Source of the DNA: Lasiodiplodia sp. COLG20
Taxonomy: Eukaryota > Ascomycota > Dothideomycetes > Botryosphaeriales > Botryosphaeriaceae
Direction of reading: 5' to 3'
Assembly (NCBI GenBank): GCA_009801085.1
Contig: VNWV01000007.1
Coordinates: 806,001 to 870,000 of the forward strand
Length of the DNA: 64,000 nucleotides
Shown here piece after piece: positions 42,182-52,422 of this stretch. The translations under genes were made by a program, and so were the position numbers. The number at the start of each line of letters is the position of its first letter. Positions within the stretch are counted from its first letter, which is position 1. A model generated the notes under the pieces. The model saw only the letters and a program-made list of their open reading frames with translations. It was not told the DNA's origin and made no database searches.

Positions 42182-42712
42182 GTTTAGGTACACTAGTGCA
42201 GTGTTTACAGCAAGTTGGGAGAGGTTAAATCTTTTAAAGCGGCCTTGTCCGGACCGAGCCGCGTAAGAACGCCACTGACGACTCGGGATGTGTTGTTGGT
42301 TTCGCTACGAAGGATTTTAGCGTGGCTAAGTATAGCTCGAAAAAGCACGGGTAAACTGAGACAACATGAAGCCTGAAGGCCAATTAATTTCATCCCTGAG
42401 GCTTGCATTGGAGGGTTGTTGACATCATTGAGGGTTGCGTAGAGGAGTACATAGTCTCGGCGGAGGGAAACTACGCGATAGAGAGCGGGACTGCCTTCCT
42501 CTTTTGAACTGCAGCGGGGCTTGGGCTGCTAAGCTAATGGTGTTATCTCCACGTTGCCCGATCACCCCACATCACCAGGTCTTGAATGGTCACAAGTCCT
42601 ACCGCCGCATCTCAAACAACTGCTGTCGGCATCAATTCCACGTTGAAGTGTGCGACTCGGTATGACAATAAATCAAACTTGATGGGTATCAAACTTAGTA
42701 CAATTCGTGCTC
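42182..42712. other. Intergenic
   Basis: Promoter of the GH12 gene and 3' flank of the Cys-rich surface protein gene. Nothing else seen. Confidence 0.4.
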
Positions 42713-43571
42713 TCAGCCGCGTTTCACCGCATCCGATTCGGCCTCATGCCTAACATTCCCGTCCAATTCATGGAATTCGCGTGTTTGGTGAGGCAGTTCT
42801 TGCACGCTTTGAGGCGACAGTTCCTGTGGCGGATAGTGCTTCTCCGACGGGACGCTCAGTTCGGCTGGAGGCGAGGCCACGGGCAATTGCTGCTGCTGTG
42901 CCCTCGTAGAGACGTGCTTGCGGTAGAACAGGTATCCAACGAGCGCCAGCCCAATGACGCCGACTGGCACTGCGACGCCTGCAGCGATAGCCGTAGTCCG
43001 CGTGTTGTCCGACGAATCGGAATTGGAAGAGCTGGCAGATGTCGCCGTGGCAGACGCCGCCGAGGCCGAGGTCGTAGAAGTGACCAGCGTCGATGTTGCG
43101 CCAGCAGCTGGCGAGGCAGTTCCCGTTGCGGATTGCGCAGAAGCTGGTTATCATCGTCAGCATGCAGGGTCGAAGCTTTGCGGAGAAGTAGTGGGGCTTA
43201 CAGGTAGTCGACAAGCCGTGTTCAACGCCAAGGGCGCAATAGCTGTCAAAAATTTCGACTGCGCTTGTTGCCTGTTCCGATCCAGCACTACCACATGAAT
43301 TGGTGACCTCTGTGGAGATGATTCGTCTGAAGTAGCTGCTGGAATCCGTGCAGAAGCATGTGTAGCTTGTCAAGGCTTGGTTGTCACCGCATCCGCTCTG
43401 TTGCGCCCTGACCACAGTGCTAAGAACTCCTTCGGCGCAGGTGGATAGCTCTATGTAGCCAGATATGGTGTCGATGTAGTTTTTGGTGGGTACGATCGAG
43501 CTGCTGGCCGCCTGGGCTGGCGATGCGGCCAATAGCCCGAGCGCGAGTGTGAGTAGACCTCGAAGTGCCAT
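42713..43571 (-). CDS. Cys-rich secreted domain with single transmembrane anchor
   Basis: Two exons, 43571-43202 and 43143-42713, sum to 801 nt (266 residues). Signal peptide MALRGLLTLALGLLAASPAQ; then a Cys-rich ectodomain with CAEGVLSTVVRAQQSGCGDN, YTCFCTDSSSYF, an SCGS site and a final SYC. A Ser/Thr/Ala-rich stalk leads to one membrane helix (AIAAGVAVPVGVIGLALVGY) and a cytosolic tail with RK and Pro/His motifs. The layout is that of fungal CFEM-like or wall-sensor-like surface proteins. The cysteine spacing is not the canonical CFEM eight-cysteine pattern, so no family is claimed. Function unknown. Confidence 0.82.
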
Positions 43572-45243
43572 TGTCGTTAGTGTCGCCCGTAAGATCCTCG
43601 GGTGGCGACGCTTAGTTTCGAGAAAGGTTGGCACAGCTGGGGCATTGATAGAGGATAAGAGAGAGGCGGCGGAAGGAAGAACGGATATGAGCGTCCCGGG
43701 TCCCACATTGCGGGCAAGGCCCACACCCTAATTAGCTCGGATACGCACGCGCCCCTTGCGGACCAACAGTGAACGATCCGATATCCCGGCCGTTGAAGCT
43801 TGTGTAGCTTGGGGGCCGAATTGTGCAGGTCGAACGCATTGACCAGGATACGGGGGCCGTCTTCTACTGCCTATTGTGTCCAAGCAAGGAGTGATTCAGA
43901 GCAAGCTTCACGCTACCTCCCGCTCTGCGCAAAGCGTGTGGATCGACTTCCGACGCTAAACCGGAACTTAGCGATACGAAACTCGAGTCATTCACACAGC
44001 TGTGTAGCCTATCATGCTTCTGTGCTACTCAGAGTAGTCCGGGACTAGGAAGACGACCTCTAAAGGGCTAGTCTAAGCGAAAAATGGAGCCCTGGACCTT
44101 TGCCTCGTTGTGGAATCGAGGCGCTTAATCTATTTACCTTCAACCAGCTCGTTACCATGGAGCAGCGAGATTCTAAGGCGACATTCAATTCTCTCAAAAT
44201 TTCACAGTGAAAAAAAGTGGGAAAGCATTTTGATATGTTTCAGTCAGCAGATTACCAAAAAGAGCAGTTCACCGTCCCTGGGGTCCTTGACGTTCAAATT
44301 AGACGTTGAATTACCATTGGATTCTATGCAACCGTAACCCAACTTCACTATACGGCTTCAATATGACCCACTAAGCTTCCTCTTGAACTTTAGCCAGCCA
44401 CCGATTTAAGAGCCCTTGGGACAAGCCATTCCAAAAATAGAAGCCGCCAAGTCTTTAGGCAATAATTCCGGGATATATACTCAGGTCTCCATTGTTTTGA
44501 CGTGATCTCATGACCTCGTAGCGAAGCTACAGTTGCTCTACAATGATTAGGCGTAGCGATAAATGATATGCTAAGTAGAATGAGGAGCTCTCCCCATGTT
44601 ACCGCCTCAATCTCTCCACCTTGCAAGAGGCTACTATGAGAAGAATGAGAAAACCTAAACTGAGACAACGTCGTGGTTGGTAAAAGCAATCATTGTTCTG
44701 GTCTATCTTAGGTAGCTACAGTGGTCAATGTAGAGAGAGTATTTGAGTCCTCGTTCTATTGTAAGGATTTCTTCCTCTGGTGGTAGACAACGCAAACGCC
44801 CTGACGTTGATGTATATTTCAAATTCTTACAAATACACCTGGGCATTATTTTCAAATACCCCTGTAATCAAGGTACGAAATGCTGCAAAATTACTGGCAC
44901 CGCTAAAATAGTCATGCTAATTGAAAATATCAAAGCAGGGCTAACGTATCTCGCATTTTCTTTATAACCTTTCACTTTAAGGACAATCTGTTGAGTTGAA
45001 ATGTATTTATTCTTAGATAAGAAAAGAAAAGAAGGTGTAAATTAGTTGGATAGAGCAATAAAACGTGTAAAGAAAGTATTCGTCCCGATAACACCTCATA
45101 TAAGGCTTTTCGCACATGCGAAAAGCATGCAAGATTTCCCCTCCGACCTGGTATACCATGATGCAGTTGCATATCCCTGCCTTAAAGCTCAAGTGTGCAA
45201 CGCCGAGTCCCATGCCCTGAAAACCCCCCACCATTAACCGTGA
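43572..45243. other. 1.7-kb AT-rich intergenic stretch
   Basis: AT content rises sharply from about 44,100 to 45,060. No gene, repeat or RNA recognised; only short frames. Confidence 0.4.
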
Positions 45244-46734
45244 CTATTGCCGCGTCACAGCCCGAGACCAGCTCTCATGGCGGGACCAGCCTGCCTGCTG
45301 ACCGTCCATCTCACTGTGAGACTGCGAGTTGGACACGGTGAACTCGGTCCTCACGCTGATCCCGACGGCGCCGTGCTCCATCGTCGCCGTCGTGGGCGTC
45401 GCGGGCGAGGCAAACGCCTTGGACGCCTCGCGGTCCTCGATCAAGTCCTTGCTACTGCCCAGCGACTGCAGGTCGACGTCTCGGACGGACGAGGTGCCGC
45501 TGCGCTCCAAGTCTCTGTCCATGGCCGCCGTCGACGGCGTATCCTTCAGCGGGATTGCGTTGTTCTTGGAGCCGCCGCCGCCAGCGCCGCCCCAGCGCGT
45601 GCCGGTGCCGGTGCCGGTGGCGTACAGCTCCTGCGAGGAGCCGAAGTGCGAGGAGCCGGACGAGCTGAAGAGCGGCTTGATGGGCGGCACGCAGATGACG
45701 ATGATGGTGACGAACGTCTCGCGCGTGCCCCACTGGATCGACACGACGATGTTGTTGATCGACTGCAAGCCCAGGATGCCGCGCAGCAGCGCGCAGGCGA
45801 TGATGAAGAAGGACGACGAGAGCAGCACCGAGATGAGCAGCTTGCGCTTGAGCGGGATCTTGGCAGACCACAGGACGTTGGCTGGGATGAGGACGAGGCC
45901 GATATCGTTTCTGTTGGGGTTTGTTAGGTATGTTGGTGAGCACGGGGGAGAGAGGGGGGAGTTTGGCTTACAAGATGTTGAGGACCATCAGCAACACAAC
46001 GGTTGATGTCGTCCTTGTGCACTGATCACCTGCGTATGGCACTATCTGCCAGTTACGTTGGATTGGCGTCTGTATTTTATTAGCTTTTCTGTAGAAATTA
46101 TGTTGTAGTGGGTGCCTTACGCAGCGACAGAAGATAAGGAGAATCAGAATTATCCACGACGCAAAGCAAACTACGGCCATGACTTTGACCCACTTGTGCT
46201 GCCATGTGCCTGCACTGAGAGAGTTGTTAGAGCGAGGCGAAACAGAAGTGATCCGTAAATACGTACGTCAACCTGTTGTAGTATCCGAGCACCTGGCCCT
46301 TCAAAGTCCAGATCAGAGAAACGTATGTGAACCAGGCAGCGAAGAGAGCCTTTGATCCTGTGGTAAAAGATTCGATCATAGGCGGTGGAAGTTGTTGGGC
46401 AGTCTCATCATTCAAGCCAACGAATGATCCATGCGTGACTTTGAAAGGGTCAGATATGCGATATAGCTGACAGGGGGCGCACAGCACTTACTAACAACGT
46501 TCAGTAAGGCAGGATCAAGAGTGAAAAATATCTGGCCAATATCAGCACGCGGTTTTCTGCAGAACTCGAGATGCAGCTTACCATAGACAATCCAGCAAAA
46601 AGGTCATCCCAAGAGTAACCTTCGAAGCCGACAGATTTCCATCTAGCGTAGAAACGGAGGACGAAGACGCTCATGCCTATGCCGTATTCGAGCCATTGCT
46701 CCAGAATAAAGGCATTCTGGACATCATTCAACAT
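45244..46734 (-). CDS. Fungal rhodopsin-like integral membrane protein (SAT4/PTH11-type)
   Basis: Six exons, 46734-46582, 46531-46492, 46438-46267, 46214-46121, 46069-45972 and 45910-45244, sum to 1,224 nt (407 residues). About seven hydrophobic helices are spread over the first 290 residues, including WIILILLIFCR, TSTVVLLMVLNILNDIGLVL and ISVLLSSSFFIIACALLRGI. The NDIGLVLIPANVLW and SIQWGTRETFVTIIVICVPP sentences match the fungal rhodopsin-domain family that includes PTH11-like proteins. The cytosolic tail is long, Gly/Ser-rich and probably disordered. Exon 3 needs an AAG acceptor. Members are proposed surface receptors; ligand unknown. Confidence 0.82.
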
Positions 46735-49700
46735 GTTTGGCAGCTGTGATTCCGTGTATACAGCTTTGAAAAAGAGTGAAAAGGAACTGAGTCATGGGCA
46801 GGAAGGAGTGTCGTTGAAAATGGCGGCAAGGGCAGCGGGTGCAGCCAAGCTTAAAACCGGGCACGTACGCAGGGACAAAAAGCAAAGCAAATGATTTCCA
46901 GAAGACAACATGTCAAAGCCGGATTGCCCCCGCGTTGTGGGCAAAGACGGCGGGTGGCTCGTTCGGCGCTACAGGGCCTAGCTCGACGCTACGGGACGCC
47001 ACCCTCCCTTTGACAAGCGAGAGGAAGGGACGCGGAGCTGTCACCTACTCCGCGGCCCGTCTTAACTCCCATTCTAATTCAAAGGAAGGGCGCTGGGTGT
47101 TTCGGGTGGAAGTGCGGCTAGGAGTAAGCGCTGCCTTTAGCACTCGATGGTGGCAGATGCGATGTTGCGCGGCTGACTGATCTACAGGGACCGTGGTAGT
47201 CGAAGGATGACGAGATGGAGCCGCTGACTCTGTTCTGCCCAAGATCGCCCAAGGATTTAATCTGCCACTTCGGATATGGGCCATTCGGCTCCCTTCTTTG
47301 CCCCGCAGTCTGACGAGTCCTACGTAGAAAATGTCTTGGGCACAACGATGCGAGATCCAGGGGGCCCGCCGATCTCGCAGCGTCGCGGTTCATGAACATC
47401 GACGTTTTAGCCCTCCGCCACACGGGTCGGGTAAGGCACAGTTTGCCGAGTTGGAACCGTTTGCGGCAAGACTGGCTGTCATTTGGGTCGCTAGTCCAAG
47501 CTCTCGGAACATATAGCCATCTAGTGCCCGCCTACAGACGTGTTGACGGCTGGTCTGCCGTCCTCCCGCGCCATCGTCTGTGCACACTAGTGAAAAGGGC
47601 CCGTCCACGTCAACACCCGCTGCTTCGTAAAGAAAAAAAAAGAGAATCTGTCAGAGCCCTCATCCGAAAGGGTGCTCTTTGCTCATTTAATCTCGTTAGT
47701 TGGACGGGCCCAGACACCCAGAGCTTGGGAGCAATGCACCACTTCTCTGCTGTGGCATCCGATGCTGACGAGGTTGATGTCGTCAGGAGGATCTTGCTTA
47801 GGATTCCAACCAAACCGAGCCCCATCAGTCCTGCATGAGACCGTCCCGTTGGGATTCCGGGGAATGATGCAGGCCGATGTCACCATGCTAACCAAATGCA
47901 CATAAAGGGGCCGAAGCTGTGACGAGGGGAGCAAATGTGAGGAGGCCCATTTTCTTTTTTCGAACGTTGATTTTGACAACGCATGCTTTGTCTGAGGTCT
48001 TCGCTGGCGAACCGGTTGTCCCGGAGGAAAAGCAATGCGTGCGATCTCAGTTTACGGATCCACGCCACTGCCAATCGTTGATGGGGCGAGCAATCACATC
48101 GCCAAGCACCCACCCTCTAACGGGACACTTGGCGATCTTTCATCTGCGCCAAATTAGCAGTGCAGGGGTTGATATCTGCGGCCAGTAGCATGAAGTTTTT
48201 GTCGAGCGGGAGAGCATGAAGACCACATAGCACATCTGAAAGGGGCATGGACAGTGGACCCCTTCACTAGGGCGCCGATAACCCCGCATTAGCTGCTTGC
48301 TCCTGCGGATGCATGAAATATGTAGTGCTCGACTATCTTCCGCCCGCGGGCTTGAAGATAGTGTCCCAAGCGTCGCTGTAGCTGAGGAACGATGTCCGGT
48401 GGTAGCTTACCTGGTTTCTCGCATCTCTACGGATTCCCAACATATGTAAGGACGGGATGTTGCTGCTCAAAGACGATGGTGGTCATCATTTTCATACAAA
48501 TTGAACGTTCGGTCTTCCATCCGACAGATTCAAACCATGGTCAAGCATGTCTGAGATGAAGAGCTGGGGAAAGCGAGCTGGGAGGTCGCGAATTGGAACT
48601 CCGTTTCTCCATTAGGCCATGTATGGACGTGAGACGCTTCCAGGGGAGCGGCTCGCCTCCGATCTACTCTTTTCTCCCGGATCTGCGGCCCAAGTCTGGT
48701 GTTCTCAGACCCACCTGCGGCTTATCCCCGAGGCCTTTCGGCGACTCCGGCCCTCGAATAGCACTTCTGGCTACAGGGTTTCTCGCGCACATGCTACAAC
48801 ACATGTGGGGGAGCCATTGCTTCGGTAGAAATGTGCTGACCAAGCATGCGGTCCACCAAGATTCGAAAAGTAGTTTCTTTTCGGGATCGAGGGAAGAGAC
48901 GACTGGCTCCGCGGCTGGGGTTTTCTTTTTCCTTTTTTCTTTCAAACGGGTTGGTCAAGTTTTGGGCCATGTTTCCGAGATGCATGCTGCCGAGTCAGAA
49001 AAGGTTTCAGCAGTGTGCGATTCAACCCCCACCGGGCTGCCGCGTTCTCCGCACGGAGACCCATGATGTCTCGAGACGGGGGACGTGAGGTTAGGCTTCA
49101 CGGGTCTGGGTGTCGATGCGGTGAAGAGGAATTGGGTCGAAAGAAAGGACAGAAACGGCTCGATACGAGAGCAGAAAAGTAGAGTGATTCTCTGCGGTGG
49201 TCCAAAGGAGCATTGTAGGGAGTCGAGAGGCTGACTCGAAGCTGGATACGGTGTAGCACTCAGGTGATGAGGTGATTGTCCCATTGATCTCCAACTTTCC
49301 ATCTCTTCGACAGTGCAAGCAAGCTGAAGATCTGCAGTCTCGCTCGGGTAGTTCCCTGCCGCAGGTGACAGCGGTCCGACCCCCCCCCTTAGCACTGCAG
49401 ACCGCAAAGCTGGGGTCCACCGATGCAGTATCTCTACTCAGGAAAATAGAGGAGAGCAAAAAGGCGCCACGTACACGTACGTGGTTCACCGCAGGGTTGC
49501 TGAGTCATTGTAACACGTGACCAGCGATCCCGGGAGGCCCCCTTGTCCTGGGAGGGGCGCGCAAGCTAAAAGAGCCCACTTACGTCGCATGAAAACATGC
49601 GGGGGGGTTTTTGCGGTGCCGCGGCCGGGTCCCATATAAGATGGTGCAGTTTGCTTCCGACATTCTGGGTCCGCCATATTTGTCCCTCGCGAAAAGGGAA

Positions 49701-49860
49701 AGCGAAACAGGGCGGTTCTCTACTAAAGCAAAGCAGAAGGAAGTCGCTCGCTTATCAGTGGATTTTGTTGGCCGCTCTTATCTACTATTTTGTTCCTCGC
49801 CCCCAACCGCAAGGCGAACAAAAAAATAAAAAGGGCGCAAAATAACCCAGACCCGAAACC
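46735..49860. other. 3.1-kb gene-poor stretch
   Basis: Frames at 47392-47838, 48593-49066 (+) and 49091-49489 (-) show no domain, conserved motif or splice pattern. The last 100 nt, with A-rich runs (AACAAAAAAATAAAAAGG), form the leader of the methyltransferase gene. Confidence 0.4.
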
Positions 49861-51231
49861 ATGGCCTCGGGCGTCGTCTACTCGGACGATCGAGCCAACG
49901 CCAACGCCAACGCCAGCGCTAACGACGAGGAGAATTCGTCGGGCAGCGGCGGCGCCAGGTCGCAGACGGCATCCGAGGCGTACCTGGACGAGCTGACGCA
50001 GTCGGTCAGCGCCTCCATCTACGAGGGCCGCTACGAGAACGGCCGCCGCTACCACACCTACCGCGAGGGCGCATACCCGCTGCCCGAGGACGAGCGCGAG
50101 CAGGACCGCCTCGACCTCATCCAGCACTGGTTCGGCCTCGTGCTCAAGGGCGAGCTGGTGCGCGCCCCGCTGAACTTCGACGACGATGGCGGCGGCGATC
50201 CGGAGCTCCAGCGACGCGTGCTGGACATTGGCACCGGCACCGGCCTCTGGGCCCTGGACTTTGCAGATGCGCATCCCGACGCGCAGGTCATAGGTGGGTC
50301 CTGTTTTTCTTGACAAGACAATCTTGTTTTTCTTGCTGTGCAATTTCTCCGTCGGCTCCATACGCGTGTCGCCAAGAGCTTGGGATAGAAAAGAGCACAG
50401 ATTTTGGACCGCGGAATGTCCGGTCGAGTCAGGTCGGAAAAGCCGGAACAAGGCCGTTTCGAATCCAAGACGATGACGACTAATTGGTGTTGCAGGAACC
50501 GACCTCAGCGTTATACAGCCCGAATGGTACGAACGAGTCTCCGCCACGCTACGGGCGACTGATGGCTGACAATGCCCCACGTAGGACGGCGCCAAACTGC
50601 CATTTCATCATCGACGACGCCGAGTCGGACTGGGTCTTCACCGACAAGGAGTCGTTCGACTACGTGCACGTGCGGTACCTGTATCCGGGCATCGGCGACT
50701 GGGCCCGGCTGTGGGACCAGTCGTTTGAGCACCTACGGCCCGGCGGCTGGGCCGAGTCGCAGGAGATCTCGGCGTGGTTCTACTCGGACGAGCCGGGCTT
50801 CGAGAACAGCAACATCCAGTTCTGGCAGGTGACCATGGACGATGCCACGTCCCGCATCGGCAAGCGCTTCAACCGCGCCCACGAGCAGAAGCAGCACATG
50901 ATCAATGCCGGTTTTGCCAACGTGACGCAGGACATTATCGAGGTACGTGTCTCCCATTTTTTTTTTCTTGCGTGCGTCAGCTGAGCAACGGCTCCAGATA
51001 CCCGTGGGAACGTGGGATAAGCAGAATCTAGAGGTGGGCAAGTGCGCGCTGCTCAACGTCTTCGAGGGGCTGGCACCCACGTCTTTAGCCGTCTTCAGCC
51101 GCGTGCTGGACTGGGACATGCCTCAGATCGAGACGCTGCTGGCGGCTGTCAGGAATGAGTTCTTGTACTCCAAGTGGAAGACGCATCTCAAGTTTTACTT
51201 TACATACGGCCAAAAGCCGACGCACGACTAA
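49861..51231 (+). CDS. SAM-dependent methyltransferase (LaeA-like/TAM-domain fold)
   Basis: Four exons, 49861-50293, 50496-50526, 50585-50942 and 50998-51231, sum to 1,056 nt (351 residues). Exon 2 is a 31-nt micro-exon encoding GTDLSVIQPE, the post-I acidic strand of the Rossmann fold; its exact phase fit supports the model. Motif I is VLDIGTGTGLWALDFA, and FDYVHVRYLYPGIGDW plus LRPGGWAESQEI give the post-II and post-III segments. The N-terminus has YENGRRYHTYREGAYPLPED, typical of the large fungal LaeA-like methyltransferase family. These act on small molecules or regulate; no biosynthetic genes adjoin, so no substrate is suggested. The first 40 residues are low-complexity (Asn/Ala/Ser). 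Confidence 0.9.
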
Positions 51232-51357
51232 GGAAAAAAACACGACATTGGCTGGCCAAGAAGATATAACCGGAAGCAAGATGGTTAATTGTCTATGATT
51301 AAGTACGATATTATTAATGATGCTTCCGAGAAAAAAAAGATCCAAAACATTCAATCA

Positions 51358-52387
51358 TCAGATTCCATTGTTCACGTAGACCAACAGCTTTTTCGCTCCA
51401 CCACACGCCTCGGTCGAGTTGCCCGAGCACGCGTAATTGCAGCCTGCCAGCAGCGGATCGGTAGCATCGGGAACCACCAGGCTATCAGCCGGCTTGCTCG
51501 CACCGCCGTAGCACTCATAGTAGTACTCAGCGCCACAGTACGCGAAGCCCCTAGCCGCGCAGGCGTCCAGGCACTTTGCGATCGTCGCCGCGCTCGCGTC
51601 GATGGCAACGTTGGTCGCCAGCGTACGCTTGTTGTCGACGTTGTCCTGGTAGCAGCTGACGAGGCTCCAGCTGCCGTACGCCTGCCGCGCGAAGAACTTC
51701 TGCGTCCACGCCGTGTCTTCCGTCACGCTGAGCCGGAAGCCGCCGCCGCACTTCTGCCTGGCATCCCCGGCGCAGGCGCTCGAACAGTCGGCTGCTGGCG
51801 CAGTGGTCGCTGGCAGCGTCGGCCCGCACCAGCACTCCGTCCCGTACTGCGTGCCCGCGTACTTGAACCCCTTCTCCCGGCACGCCGCGGCGCAGAGAGC
51901 CGGCGTGTTAGACGAGTTGGAATAAAGTTGCGTCGGGAAGGCGCGCGCGCCGCCGTCGTCGACGTAGCAGCCCTTGGCCGCGATGCCGCTCGGCAGGCTG
52001 GCCGCAATCTTCGCGCCCCAGATGTTGGGGTTGGCGATGGAGGCGCCCACAGTGCTCTTCAGGTAGCACGGCCCGTTTGATATGTAGGCCACGTCGACGC
52101 AGCCGTCCGTCGCGTCGCATTGGGACACGCAGGCTGCGAAGCTGCCTGGGTACGTGGGCGCGCCCATGTCGCCGCCGAAGTGGTCGGTGCCGCATTCGAT
52201 GGTGAAGAGTTGGCCGCGGGGGGCTGTGAATGTTTGGCCGTCGGAGGTGGGGCAGGAGAGGGTTGTTGTTGTTGCGGAGGGAGTTGCTGAGGTGCTGCTG
52301 GGTGAAGAGGTGGTGGTTGGAGAGCCAGCGGCGGCGGCGGTGGTGGTGGTGGTGGTGGTGGAGGAGGAGGAGGAGGAGGAGGAGGAG

Positions 52388-52422
<35 letters not shown>

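Noticed and set aside
49723..50595. 290-residue minus frame over the methyltransferase start
   Set aside because: Overlaps the methyltransferase exon 1, has Val/Ala/Leu shadow composition, and no recognisable motif.
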